This document shows, in pieces, positions 1-8,580 of a stretch of 57,261 nt of DNA (its first letter is position 1; every line of letters starts with the position of its first letter). Location of the stretch: positions 1 to 57,261 of the forward strand of contig JAGBWD010000030.1 in the NCBI GenBank assembly GCA_017629985.1, written 5' to 3'. The notes beneath the pieces were generated by a model. That model saw only the letters and a program-made list of their open reading frames with translations. It was not told where the DNA came from and did no database searches. A program made the position numbers and the translations under genes. The DNA is from Alistipes sp. (GTDB taxonomy: Bacteria; Bacteroidota; Bacteroidia; Bacteroidales; Rikenellaceae).

Positions 1-626
<626 letters not shown>

Positions 627-692
627 TTATAATGTAAATGATTAAAAAGTTTATTTCACTGCATAGGACTTATATGTCCTTAAAATACTCTA

Positions 693-700
693 CAAAGATA
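693..700 (-). promoter_or_regulatory. Probable -7 box for gdhA
   Basis: TATCTTTG on the minus strand matches the Bacteroidetes -7 consensus TAnnTTTG. It lies 88 bases upstream of the gdhA ATG. No good TTTG -33 element is found at the usual 19-21 nt spacing, so this is only a moderate call. Confidence 0.5.
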
Positions 701-756
701 TGACAAATTTCGGAATTATATCCCTCTTTGTCAAAATTTTTCTCCTTTTTTATAAA

Positions 757-800
757 AATAGTGTTCGGCGCCTATGAAAAAGGCACCGAACGGCTATTTT
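757..800 (-). terminator. Terminator downstream of gcvT
   Basis: A 10-bp inverted repeat (763-772 with 782-791, one wobble) is flanked by a further pairing of aatag with ctatt. On the minus strand it is followed by a T-rich stretch, so it ends the gcvT transcript before gdhA. A run of T also follows on the plus strand. Confidence 0.8.
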
Positions 801-810
801 TTTATGTAGA

Positions 811-1905
811 TTATACGAATGGGAGACGGATTACCTCTGCCTTGAGCAAACGGCCACGTACAACAACTGCAATCTGTGTACCTACCTTCGCAAACTCTGG
901 CTTAACATAACCCATACCAATACCTACCTTCAAGCATGGAGACATGGTACCAGATGTCACATGGCCAATCTCGTTGCCCTCAAGGTCTGCAAGAGGATAC
1001 TCATGACGTGGCACACCACGGTCGATAAGTTTGAAACCTACCAACTTTCGAGATACGCCATTCTTCTTCTGATTCTCCATAAGCTCACGGTCGATAAATG
1101 GCTTGTTATCCACAAACTTGGTGAGCCAGTTTAGACCAGCCTCGATAGGAGATGTAGTATCGTCAATGTCGTTACCATAGAGGCAGAAGCCCTTTTCCAA
1201 GCGGAGAGTGTCGCGAGCGCCAAGACCGATATTCTTAAGGCCAAACTCCTCGCCTACCTTCCACATAGCCTCCCAGATAGTGTCGGCATCCTCGTTATAC
1301 ATGTAAATCTCGCAACCACCAGAGCCTGTGTAACCTGTAGTAGAGAGAATTACATCGCAACCAGCAACCTTGCAAAGCTTGAAGGTGTAGTACTCCATAT
1401 CTACCACCTGCTCCTCGGTCATCTTCTGCACAAGCTGCATAGCCAAAGGACCCTGAATAGCAAGCTGCGCGGTCTTATCTGAAGCATTCTCAAGCTCTTC
1501 GCCAGCCTTCATGCCATACTCCTCACCCTGCTTGCAGATGTGATTCCAATCCTTCTCGATATTTGCAGCATTAACACAGAGCATATACTTCTGCTCGTTG
1601 AGGCGGTAAACCAAGATATCATCTACGATACCACCCTTGCCATTAGGCATAGTAGTATACTGCACCTTACCATCAAATAGGTCACAAACGTTGTTTGTGG
1701 TGATGCGCTGCAAGAACTCTGTAGCACGTGGGCCCTTAACCCAAATCTCGCCCATGTGGCTAACATCAAATACACCACACTTCTCACGAACGTTGATATG
1801 CTCGTCATTGATACCCGAGAACTCAATAGGCATATTGTAGCCTGCGAACTCTGCCATCTTTGCACCATTAGCAATATGGTACTTTGTAAAAGCTGTTGTT
1901 TTCAT
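811..1905 (-). CDS. gcvT: Glycine cleavage system T protein (aminomethyltransferase)
   Basis: GcvT moves the methylene group from aminomethyl-lipoyl H-protein to tetrahydrofolate and releases ammonia, as part of glycine cleavage. At 364 residues it has the normal family length. Visible signatures are [11 protein letters not shown] (about 44-54), [11 protein letters not shown] in the middle, [19 protein letters not shown] (about 230-250) and the C-terminal [16 protein letters not shown]. It follows the GNAT-like gene by 37 bases and probably shares its transcript. The partner gcvP lies about 19 kb away on the other strand, and gcvH is not in the window. No glycine riboswitch-like structure was seen upstream. 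Confidence 0.96.
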   Translation of the reverse strand: MKTTAFTKYHIANGAKMAEFAGYNMPIEFSGINDEHINVREKCGVFDVSHMGEIWVKGPRATEFLQRITTNNVCDLFDGKVQYTTMPNGKGGIVDDILVYRLNEQKYMLCVNAANIEKDWNHICKQGEEYGMKAGEELENASDKTAQLAIQGPLAMQLVQKMTEEQVVDMEYYTFKLCKVAGCDVILSTTGYTGSGGCEIYMYNEDADTIWEAMWKVGEEFGLKNIGLGARDTLRLEKGFCLYGNDIDDTTSPIEAGLNWLTKFVDNKPFIDRELMENQKKNGVSRKLVGFKLIDRGVPRHEYPLADLEGNEIGHVTSGTMSPCLKVGIGMGYVKPEFAKVGTQIAVVVRGRLLKAEVIRLPFV

Positions 1906-1942
1906 TGGTTTTATATAGTTTTAAGTTATTGGTTTTATCCAC

Positions 1943-3169
1943 TTATTCTTGTTGTGCATCGCTCTTTGGGCGGGGCTTAAGGCCCACACGAGGGCAACGT
2001 GTAAACTCCTTGTTGCGATCGAAGAGATAGCGATATGTGGTGTGCATCTTATGCTTACGCGCACAGATATATCGCTCCACCATGCGGTTCATAACAGGGT
2101 TAAAGTCGCCAATCCACGCAAACTCAACACTCTTATATAGATTCTTATCGGTGCGGATGTAGTTGTCGAGCATAGCCTTCATAAATCCCGACTCAACACC
2201 CTTGCCCTGAAACTCGGGGGTGATGCCAAAGATTATCGCAAAGATTCTATCACATCTCTTGCGCACCTTCAAATCCCATAACATGCGAAGCTTATTGACG
2301 ATGCCAAACTTACCGTTATACTTACCTATCAGGCGGTTAAGGTCTGGAACCATAACAAAGAAGCCAATAGGCTCATCGTTAAAATAGGCAAACCAGATAA
2401 GGTTTCTATCAATAATCGGGCGCATAACATCTGCCATCTGATGAGCCTCCTCAACAGTCATAGGCTGAACTCCCGTAAAGAGCGACCACGCCTTGTTGTA
2501 TATCACGCGCAACTTCTCGACTGCAGAGTAGAGGCTCTCATTGCCAATGGATGCGAAACGATAACCTGGTGTGGACATCAAACGCTTGACGCGCTCATGA
2601 ACCACCTCATTTACATCATCGTCATAGATATTCCAAAGGTAGGTATTTTGGTTAAAGTAGTTCTGAAAGCCGTAATTCTCAAACAACGCCTTGTAGTATG
2701 GCAGATGATAGGGATTCTCAAAAAGGGGCTGATGCTCATAGCCCTCAACAAGAAGTCCCCACCACGCATCGCGCGAGCCAAAATTTATAGGGCCATCCAT
2801 AGCCTCCATACCTCGCTCTTTAAGCCAATCTCGCGAAGCATCAAACAGCACATTGGCAAGCTTCTGGTCATCTATAGCCTCAAAGAATCCACAACCTCCT
2901 GTAGGCTGCTCATATCCAAAGGCATGACCCTTATCGTAAAACGCCGCTATACGTCCTACACACTCTCCCTCTTCATTATAAGCGACCCAACGGATAGCCT
3001 CGCCATCCTTAAACAGCTTGTTTTTCGCAGGGTCAAAGACCGCTAAAATAGAGCTGTCGAAGGGGCATACCCAGTTAGGGTTACCCTTATATATATATTT
3101 GGGCAGATCAAGAAACTCGCGTTCTAGCCTCTTATCTCCACACTTTACCTCAACTAATCTATATTTCAT
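1943..3169 (-). CDS. GNAT-fold acetyltransferase-like protein, function unknown
   Basis: A 408-residue cytosolic protein without a signal peptide. It resembles a group of Bacteroidetes proteins annotated as GNAT-family or hypothetical. Suggestive features are RWVAYNEEGECVGRIAAFYD (about 60-79), typical of a GNAT beta-strand pair, and a C-terminal half with IGFFVMVPDLN and FQGKGVESGFMKAML, the latter resembling the acetyl-CoA pyrophosphate loop (Q/RxxGxG/A). The middle is rich in Trp, Tyr and Asn. It lies directly upstream of gcvT in the same direction, but no functional link can be read. The substrate is unknown. The start at 3169 is followed by a conserved-looking MKYRLVEVKC. Confidence 0.6.
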   Translation of the reverse strand: MKYRLVEVKCGDKRLEREFLDLPKYIYKGNPNWVCPFDSSILAVFDPAKNKLFKDGEAIRWVAYNEEGECVGRIAAFYDKGHAFGYEQPTGGCGFFEAIDDQKLANVLFDASRDWLKERGMEAMDGPINFGSRDAWWGLLVEGYEHQPLFENPYHLPYYKALFENYGFQNYFNQNTYLWNIYDDDVNEVVHERVKRLMSTPGYRFASIGNESLYSAVEKLRVIYNKAWSLFTGVQPMTVEEAHQMADVMRPIIDRNLIWFAYFNDEPIGFFVMVPDLNRLIGKYNGKFGIVNKLRMLWDLKVRKRCDRIFAIIFGITPEFQGKGVESGFMKAMLDNYIRTDKNLYKSVEFAWIGDFNPVMNRMVERYICARKHKMHTTYRYLFDRNKEFTRCPRVGLKPRPKSDAQQE

Positions 3170-3351
3170 ATTTGTATAATCTCCTATAAATTAGCAAATA
3201 ACCGTTTGCGTCACTTGGGCATTCCACCTTCGAAGTGTGTGAGCATACACAACAGCATAAAGCTAAAAACCACCTCGACTTACATTATACCCTGCCCATA
3301 CTACAAGTTAATAATACTGTTATTACACTATAGTATAGTCATACAAAGATA
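3170..3351 (-). promoter_or_regulatory. Promoter and about 165-nt leader of the GNAT-like/gcvT operon
   Basis: A TATCTTTG -7 box lies on the minus strand at 3344-3351, implying a leader of about 165 bases. The leader holds a motif GTGGAATGCCCA (minus strand, about 3217-3228) that recurs with one difference at a similar distance ahead of the alpha-oxoamine synthase gene. Tiny reading frames exist here but none is convincing. The rest of the gap up to 3464 is AT-rich with no gene seen. Confidence 0.45.
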
Positions 3352-3464
3352 TGAAAAAATTTGGAGATATGATGCTTTTAGATATTTTTTTTGAATAAAT
3401 GGAGCATTATGCACCTTTTATGTAAGAAAATTAACCCAAAAACTAATATTTTAGATTATTTTTC

Positions 3465-3495
3465 TTTGTAGTTTAAAAAAAATGCACAATATTTG
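3465..3495 (+). promoter_or_regulatory. Promoter of the PepSY-like pair
   Basis: TTTG at 3465-3468, a 19-nt spacer, then AATATTTG at 3488-3495 (one mismatch to TAnnTTTG). Spacing is right for the Bacteroidetes housekeeping sigma factor and it sits about 50 bases before the first ATG. Confidence 0.7.
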
Positions 3496-3547
3496 CAGAC
3501 GCAAAATAGAGATAAAATAAATAACTATAACTAAAAATATTACGAAT

Positions 3548-4003
3548 ATGAGAAAGGTTACCGCATTTATGCTATCAATAGTAATCACAGCAACTAGCGC
3601 TATTGCAGCAAGTTACAATATTTTTGATGATGACCGTCCGATAAACTACGTTGAACTTCCTGCAAATTCACAAGAATTTGTTGAGGAGTACTTCTCAAAG
3701 GATGATATATCGCACATCATCCTCGACAAGGAGCTACTAGGTGATGAGTATAAGGTTGTATTTACTAACGGCGACAAGATTGAGTTTGACAACAATGGCG
3801 AGTGGAAGGAGGTATCTTGCCGCTACAATGAGGTTCCAAAATCCCTTGTTCCCGACAAGATTCGCAACTACATCCACAAGAGCTACCCCGAGAAGAAGAT
3901 TACAGAGATCAAACGCAAGCATGGCAACTGGGAGGCTAAAATCACAGGCGGCCTAGAGCTTACGTTCAACAAGAGCTACCAGCTCATAGATATTGATGAT
4001 TAA
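3548..4003 (+). CDS. Exported PepSY-like protein
   Basis: A 151-residue protein with a Sec signal peptide (MRKVTAFMLSIVITATSAIA, cleavage near residue 20) and no lipobox, so probably periplasmic. The mature part has two half-repeats of the PepSY-like (DUF2874) type. The first has DELLGDEYKVVFTNGDKIEFDNNG-like features; the second has YPEKKITEIKRKHGNWEAKI followed by GLELTFNKSYQLIDID. The recurring pattern is a short helix ending in a Tyr-Pro or equivalent, then strands with 'G..i.fd..G.w'. Such proteins are common in Bacteroides as stand-alone secreted proteins of unknown role. It heads a two-gene unit with the related lipoprotein 21 bases downstream. Confidence 0.75.
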   Translation: MRKVTAFMLSIVITATSAIAASYNIFDDDRPINYVELPANSQEFVEEYFSKDDISHIILDKELLGDEYKVVFTNGDKIEFDNNGEWKEVSCRYNEVPKSLVPDKIRNYIHKSYPEKKITEIKRKHGNWEAKITGGLELTFNKSYQLIDIDD

Positions 4004-4024
4004 CAACTGACATTAAAGAGATTT

Positions 4025-4504
4025 ATGAAAGCAGTAAAATATCTTGTTTTGTCATTTGTAGCTGCAGCAACCCTCACAGCATGCGACAAGGAGTACAACG
4101 CTCCGGAGGCACTACGTAGCGACTTTGACAAGATGTACCCCACGGCGGTTGATGTGGAGTGGGAGAAAAGAGGAGAGTATGCCGTTGCAGAGTTTCACAT
4201 TCCTGGTGAGGGCGACTGCGAAGCATGGTACAAGAATGAGGTATGGGTAGCTTCAGAATATGACATACAATTCAAGAATCTCCCAGATGCCGTACAGAGT
4301 GCCTTCCTAACGGCGTATGGTGTAGAGACCCCTGTTGATGATGTCGATCGCCTGGAGCGACCAAACAAGGATGACGTATATTTTATTGAGGCAGAGATAT
4401 ATCTAAATGACAACATAGCTGATATATATCTAGACTACAACGCTAGCGGAGAGCTTCTTCGCAGCTCTGTAGAGGTAGAACCAACCATATACTACTATCT
4501 GTAG
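4025..4504 (+). CDS. PepSY-like lipoprotein
   Basis: A 159-residue lipoprotein. The signal peptide ends in LTAC with the lipidated Cys at about residue 20. The mature protein carries PepSY-like features: FDKMYPTAVDVEWEKRGEYA (about 34-53), then AWYKNEVWV, then a second unit with AYGVETPVDDVDR and a YLDYNASGELL strand pair. It is a paralogue-like partner of the preceding gene and ends just before a strong terminator. The function is unknown. Acidic composition and outer-membrane lipidation are expected for Bacteroidetes surface or periplasmic proteins. Confidence 0.75.
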   Translation: MKAVKYLVLSFVAAATLTACDKEYNAPEALRSDFDKMYPTAVDVEWEKRGEYAVAEFHIPGEGDCEAWYKNEVWVASEYDIQFKNLPDAVQSAFLTAYGVETPVDDVDRLERPNKDDVYFIEAEIYLNDNIADIYLDYNASGELLRSSVEVEPTIYYYL

Positions 4505-4526
4505 AGCAATTTATCTAATGAGTTTT

Positions 4527-4568
4527 TGGGAATGACATAAAGCAAAATTAGTCATTCCCATTTTTTTT
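4527..4568 (+). terminator. Terminator after the PepSY-like pair
   Basis: A perfect 10-bp stem (4527-4536 with 4551-4560, tgggaatgac/gtcattccca) is followed directly by eight T. This is a classic intrinsic terminator on the plus strand. Confidence 0.9.
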
Positions 4569-4583
4569 ACCCATAATTTTGCT

Positions 4584-4591
4584 TATCTTTG
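4584..4591 (+). promoter_or_regulatory. -7 box of the cdd operon
   Basis: TATCTTTG lies 29 bases upstream of the ATG at 4621. A -33 TTTG at normal spacing is not evident because the site overlaps the preceding terminator T-run. The box rules out an earlier in-frame start at 4579 for cdd. Confidence 0.6.
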
Positions 4592-4620
4592 CAGATAGTA
4601 TTAACCAAATGTTTTCTATC

Positions 4621-5076
4621 ATGAAACAGATTTTGGAGATATCATATAGCCACTACAGCTCTATCAAGGAGCTGGGAGAGGCTGATTACGCCCTAGTATG
4701 TGAAGCTATGGAGGCTACGAAGATGGCCAATGCCCCATACTCTCGTTTTCATGTTGGCGCTGCGGTACGTCTTAAGAGCGGACGCACGCTACATGCCGCA
4801 AATTTCGAGAGCGAGGTATACCCTGCAGGCCTCTGCGCCGAGCGCTCATTGCTCTTCTTCGTGGAGTCTAACTACGCAGATGACCCCATCGAGGCGCTTG
4901 CCATAGCCTCTAATCCTTCGGAGCGAGAGTGCTACCCATGTGGGCAGTGCCGCCAGGTAATTGTAGATGTAGAGCGCAGACAACACTCACCGATACGCGT
5001 GATAATGTCTGGCGCAGGAAGCGCCACAGTAGTAGACTCGGCAGAGAAGTTATTACCATTTACATTTAAGTTGTAA
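4621..5076 (+). CDS. cdd: Cytidine deaminase
   Basis: Deaminates cytidine or deoxycytidine to uridine forms in pyrimidine salvage. The ATG at 4621 is chosen because the -7 box lies between it and an upstream in-frame start; this gives 151 residues, usual for homotetrameric Cdd. Zinc and catalytic residues are visible: Cys72-Ala-Glu74 in YPAGLCAERS, and Cys107 and Cys110 in YPCGQCRQ, the three-cysteine ligand set of the tetrameric type. PYSRFHVGAAV (about 39-49) is the substrate-binding strand. It is the first gene of a compact five-gene operon; the next gene starts 1 base after its stop. Confidence 0.93.
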   Translation: MKQILEISYSHYSSIKELGEADYALVCEAMEATKMANAPYSRFHVGAAVRLKSGRTLHAANFESEVYPAGLCAERSLLFFVESNYADDPIEALAIASNPSERECYPCGQCRQVIVDVERRQHSPIRVIMSGAGSATVVDSAEKLLPFTFKL

Positions 5077-5077
5077 C

Positions 5078-5770
5078 ATGTTTACCATAAACGACATCCT
5101 ATACGAGGATAACCACCTATTGATAGTCAATAAGCATGCTGGAGACCTCGTACAAAGTGACCCCGATGGCACCGAGGCTATAGAGGATCAGATAAAGGCG
5201 ATGATAAAGATTCGCGACCATAAGCCTGGAGCGGTATTTCTAGGTGTTGTACACCGCATAGACCGCCCTGTGAGTGGTGCTGTGGTATTTGCAAAGAGCT
5301 CAAAGGCCCTAGCGCGCCTCAACGAGATGATTCGCAACCAGCAGATTAAGAAGACATACTGGGCAATCACCGAGAATCGTCCCAATGACGAGGAGGGAAC
5401 GCTACACCACTGGATAGTGCGCAACCCAAAGACTAACCGTTCACACGCACATCTACGCCCAAAGAGCGATGGCAAGGAGGCGATACTCGACTACTGCGTA
5501 CTTGGAGCATCCACAAACTACACCCTTGTAGAGGTAGACCTCAAGACGGGCCGTCACCATCAGATTCGCGCACAGCTCTCGGCTGTGGGATGCCCTATTA
5601 AGGGTGACCTTAAATATGGCGCAAAGCGCTCTAATAAGGATGGAGGTATCTCGTTGCACTCACGCAAGGTAACATTTGCGCACCCCGTAGGAGGAGCTAT
5701 GATATCTATAACAGCACCTGTGCCAAAGGGTGATAACCTTTGGACATTCTTTGAGGAGGCGCAGCAATGA
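5078..5770 (+). CDS. RluA-family RNA pseudouridine synthase
   Basis: Isomerises uridine to pseudouridine in rRNA or tRNA. At 230 residues it lacks the N-terminal S4 domain and is a catalytic domain only. The catalytic Asp62 lies in VHRIDRPVSGAVVFAKS, the RluA-type HRLDxxTSG motif in the HRxDRPVSG variant common in Bacteroidetes. Downstream are KTYWAI and GRHHQIRAQLSAVGCPI, both family motifs. The stop overlaps the start of dtd by 4 bases (ATGA), so translation is probably coupled. The target nucleotide cannot be assigned. Confidence 0.88.
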   Translation: MFTINDILYEDNHLLIVNKHAGDLVQSDPDGTEAIEDQIKAMIKIRDHKPGAVFLGVVHRIDRPVSGAVVFAKSSKALARLNEMIRNQQIKKTYWAITENRPNDEEGTLHHWIVRNPKTNRSHAHLRPKSDGKEAILDYCVLGASTNYTLVEVDLKTGRHHQIRAQLSAVGCPIKGDLKYGAKRSNKDGGISLHSRKVTFAHPVGGAMISITAPVPKGDNLWTFFEEAQQ

Positions 5771-6219
5771 GGTTGTTGATACAGCGCGTTACAGAGGCGC
5801 GATGCCATATTAACGGAGAGGTATTCTCACAGATAGGCAAGGGCCTTGTTGTACTTGTCGGCGTGGGTGTCGATGAGGGTGACGAAGATATAGCATGGCT
5901 CACGAAGAAGCTCATACAGCTACGAATTTTTGACGATGAGGCGGGGGTGATGAACCTCTCGGTGGAGGATATAAAGGGCGATATCATGATTGTCAGCCAA
6001 TTTACACTCCACGCCCTCACAAAAAAGGGAAACCGTCCCTCGTGGATAAAGGCTGCCCCAGAGGCGATATCCAAGCCACTCTATGAGGCCTTCGTTCGCA
6101 GCGTGAGGGAGGCACTAGGAAGAGATGTAGCCACGGGAGAGTTTGGAGCAGACATGAAGATAGAGCTTACAAATGATGGTCCCGTAACAATATGGATAGA
6201 TTCTAAAAACAGAGAATAA
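5767..6219 (+). CDS. dtd: D-aminoacyl-tRNA deacylase
   Basis: Hydrolyses D-aminoacyl-tRNA (and mischarged Gly-tRNA-Ala) as a proofreading enzyme. At 150 residues it matches the DTD1 family. The two active-site signatures of the dimer interface are present: SQFTLHA in the middle and NDGPVTIWID at the C terminus (the Gly-cisPro motif, NxGPVT). It starts with the usual MRLLIQRV. It overlaps the gene before it by 4 bases and the nuclease gene after it by 1 base. Confidence 0.95.
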   Translation: MRLLIQRVTEARCHINGEVFSQIGKGLVVLVGVGVDEGDEDIAWLTKKLIQLRIFDDEAGVMNLSVEDIKGDIMIVSQFTLHALTKKGNRPSWIKAAPEAISKPLYEAFVRSVREALGRDVATGEFGADMKIELTNDGPVTIWIDSKNRE

Positions 6220-7472
6220 TGAGATATTTATTAACAATTCTCTCCTCTATACTACTTATAGTAGCGTGTAAAGAGGAGGAGAAGAGCTTTGTATGCTCCA
6301 TTGTCAATACCGAGGTGGAGAGCCTAGGTGCCGACTTTGTGGAGCTTGCAGCAACCATCAATGCCTCGGACTTTGCAAGCATCGAGCGCATGGGATTCCA
6401 GCTAAAGAGCGCCACCTCGGAGTGGGAGATATTTCCCACAGAGATAAGCCGTGAGATATCGCTACGCATAGAGGGTCTCATGCCCGACACCCACTATGAG
6501 TACCTAACATTCGTAAACGCCAAGGGCAAAACATGGTCTATAGGTGAGGCATTTACAACCCTCTCGAGCGAGGAGCCTAATCCCGACCCCGAGCCTGAGC
6601 CTGAACCCGAACCCGAACCAGAGCCTACCGAAGGAGCGACCTATCGCAGAGGATGGTACGAGCTTCCTATAGAGTTTGACAGCAACAGCGACGGCCGTGA
6701 CGACAAGAATAGCTCGCTCTACTATGCTCATCACCTATGCGCTGGAGGCGAGAAAAATGCACAAAGGAGTGGCTCTGCACGAAACTTCACCGTATGTTTC
6801 TCGGCAGAGCATCACTGCCCAGTATGGGTAGCAGCACCACGACATACTAGCTACGAGTCAGGAGCCTCACGCACCGATGCCTATCGCCAAGACCCACAGA
6901 TACCATCCAACATCCAGTATAGCAGTAAGGCTACTGGAGGAGGATGCAACAAAGGCCACATGCTTGGCTCGGCAGAGCGTCTATCCTCTACAGCGACAAA
7001 CAAGCAGGTGTTCTACTACTCGAACATCGCACCACAATATTCCGATACATTCAACACCGGCGGTGGTGCATGGAACAACCTCGAGGACCATGTAGATAAC
7101 CTTGTATGTAACGACACGCTATATGTTGTCATTGGTGCATACTTCGACACCTACACCGATAAGTATGGCAACACGGGCCGCCCAGCAAAGATATCATTTG
7201 GTGGCCGCAATGACGTGTCGCGCCCCACAATGTTCTACTACGCCCTACTACGTACCAAGAGTGGTAATACGGGAAAGGCGGTGAAGGATTGCTCGGCATC
7301 GGAACTTAAGTGCGCCGCCTTTGTGATATGCCACGAGCAGGCGAAGGGCCATAAGCCACAGGCAAAGGATATGATATCGATAGAGGAGTTGGAGCAGCTG
7401 ACAGGCTTCACATATTTCAGCAACGTGCCTAACGCCCCAAAGAGTACATTTAACGCTAACGACTGGTTATAA
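6219..7472 (+). CDS. DNA/RNA non-specific endonuclease lipoprotein
   Basis: A 417-residue exported nuclease. The signal peptide ends in a lipobox (LLIVAC, Cys at about 17). It is followed by a fibronectin-type III-like domain (about 25-110, ending in YEYLTFVNAKGKTWSIGEAF), a linker of alternating Pro-Glu repeats (about 115-138), and a nuclease domain. The nuclease signature is CNKGHMLGSAER with the general-base His247 (the DRGH motif in an NKGH form), and a downstream NNLEDHV that supplies the metal-binding Asn. It probably degrades extracellular or periplasmic nucleic acid. Placement in an operon with cytidine deaminase suggests nucleoside salvage, which is inference. The ATG overlaps the dtd stop by one base. 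Confidence 0.88.
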   Translation: MRYLLTILSSILLIVACKEEEKSFVCSIVNTEVESLGADFVELAATINASDFASIERMGFQLKSATSEWEIFPTEISREISLRIEGLMPDTHYEYLTFVNAKGKTWSIGEAFTTLSSEEPNPDPEPEPEPEPEPEPTEGATYRRGWYELPIEFDSNSDGRDDKNSSLYYAHHLCAGGEKNAQRSGSARNFTVCFSAEHHCPVWVAAPRHTSYESGASRTDAYRQDPQIPSNIQYSSKATGGGCNKGHMLGSAERLSSTATNKQVFYYSNIAPQYSDTFNTGGGAWNNLEDHVDNLVCNDTLYVVIGAYFDTYTDKYGNTGRPAKISFGGRNDVSRPTMFYYALLRTKSGNTGKAVKDCSASELKCAAFVICHEQAKGHKPQAKDMISIEELEQLTGFTYFSNVPNAPKSTFNANDWL

Positions 7473-7473
7473 T

Positions 7474-8025
7474 ATGTTAATAGCACTACAGAAACGTAAG
7501 GAGAATATCGCCGAATATATACTCTACATTTGGCAGATTGAGGATTTGCTTCGTGCGCTACAGTTTAGCCCAGAGGCTATATATGCCACACTTGTTGCAA
7601 AGATAGAGGGGGCCGATGAGCAGCAGAAGGAGAATATCTTTAACTGGTATATGCAGATTGTTGAGCTTCTGCGCAAAGAGGGAAAGGAGAGCCAGGGACA
7701 TATAGAGCATACCCTACATCTCATTGCAGACCTCCACAACCTACATCTACAACTTATGAAGCTCCCCGTGGGAGAGCATTACCGCAATACCTATGCAGCT
7801 CTCACACCCGAGCTACCACGCCTCCGCACAATAATCGACAAGGAGGATATTAGCGATACCGAGCTTTGCTTCAAAGCGTTATATGCCGCACTGCTCTATC
7901 GCATAAAGGGAGGTGGCGAGAAGGCTATAGCCGACACCCTTGCCGTGATATCTCCAGCAATAGGCGAGCTTGCGGCGATATATGGCAAAGTGGAGCGCGG
8001 CGAGATTAACCTATTCGAAGATTAG
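7474..8025 (+). CDS. DUF4924-family protein
   Basis: A 183-residue, mostly helical cytosolic protein of the Bacteroidetes DUF4924 family. Typical is the start, MLIALQKRKENIAEYILYIW, followed by QIEDLLRALQF and a middle segment HLIADLHNLHLQLM. The C-terminal part reads FKALYAALLYRIKGG. There is no signal peptide or known catalytic motif, and the function is unknown. It follows the nuclease gene by one base and is the last gene of the cdd operon. No clear terminator was found between it and the rpmH promoter. Confidence 0.8.
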   Translation: MLIALQKRKENIAEYILYIWQIEDLLRALQFSPEAIYATLVAKIEGADEQQKENIFNWYMQIVELLRKEGKESQGHIEHTLHLIADLHNLHLQLMKLPVGEHYRNTYAALTPELPRLRTIIDKEDISDTELCFKALYAALLYRIKGGGEKAIADTLAVISPAIGELAAIYGKVERGEINLFED

Positions 8026-8088
8026 AGCCATGAAAATAGCTTTAGAGGAGAAAGTTACACCGAAAACTGCATTTTTTTTGAAGAATTA

Positions 8089-8119
8089 TTTGCAATTAAC
8101 AAAATTCATTGTACCTTTG
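8089..8119 (+). promoter_or_regulatory. Promoter of rpmH
   Basis: TTTG at 8089-8092, a 19-nt spacer, and TACCTTTG at 8112-8119 make a full Bacteroidetes consensus promoter. The resulting leader of about 80 bases can form either of two overlapping short hairpins (gctgt/acagc at 8144-8158, or gtcac/gtgac at 8147-8163). Confidence 0.85.
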
Positions 8120-8207
8120 CACCTCGCAAAAGAAGCGTTATAGGCTGTCACAAACAGCGTGACGTAATAAGAAAGCGGAACAAAAACAATAAAAAAACGA
8201 TACAACT

Positions 8208-8375
8208 ATGGCAATGAAAAGAACTTACCAGCCTTCTCGTCGCAAGAGAATTAACAAGCACGGTTTCCGTCAGAGAATGGCTACTGCCAATGGCCGTAAG
8301 GTATTGGCTGCACGTCGCGCAAAGGGTCGCAAGAAGTTGACTGTATCAGACGAGGCAACATTCAAGTACAACTAG
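8208..8375 (+). CDS. rpmH: 50S ribosomal protein L34
   Basis: A 55-residue, very basic ribosomal protein. It starts at the ATG at 8208 and reads [20 protein letters not shown], with the family signature KRTxQPSxRKRxxxHGFRxRM fully kept. The rest is rich in Arg and Lys, and ends in an acidic tail [11 protein letters not shown] as in other Bacteroidetes. It has its own consensus promoter and a strong terminator. It is not next to rnpA or dnaA here; the next gene is on the opposite strand. Confidence 0.97.
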   Translation: MAMKRTYQPSRRKRINKHGFRQRMATANGRKVLAARRAKGRKKLTVSDEATFKYN

Positions 8376-8426
8376 TCTAATTGCACGATAGGTGCTGTTA
8401 GATTGAGTGTTGGCGTCTCGCGCCAA

Positions 8427-8466
8427 GAAGAATACGGATGGAGAGTTCTCCATCCGCTTCTTTTTA
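8427..8466 (+). terminator. Terminator of rpmH
   Basis: A perfect 9-bp stem with a 4-nt loop (8435-8443 with 8448-8456, cggatggag/ctccatccg) is followed by cttcttttt. Two smaller hairpins precede it in the 3' untranslated region (8376-8402 and 8410-8426). Confidence 0.9.
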
Positions 8467-8524
8467 TATCTATATGGTTATGACACAATGCCAAGACCTA
8501 CACAAACTATGAGGATATATAACA

Positions 8525-8562
8525 AATATGGCCTACCCAACAGATGTTGAGCAGGCCATATT
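8525..8562 (-). terminator. Terminator of the two-lipoprotein operon
   Basis: A 10-bp inverted repeat (aatatggcct at 8525-8534 with aggccatatt at 8553-8562) lies 18 bases beyond the minus-strand stop at 8581. T-rich sequence follows on the minus strand. Confidence 0.7.
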
Positions 8563-8580
8563 CATATAGGGTTAAACCCA

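Noticed and set aside
1906-1942. Glycine riboswitch ahead of gcvT
   Set aside because: The gap to the upstream gene is only 37 bases; likewise 46 bases before gcvP.
8032-8145. Short ORF after the DUF4924 gene (MKIALEEKVT...)
   Set aside because: It overlaps the consensus rpmH promoter and has no recognisable features.
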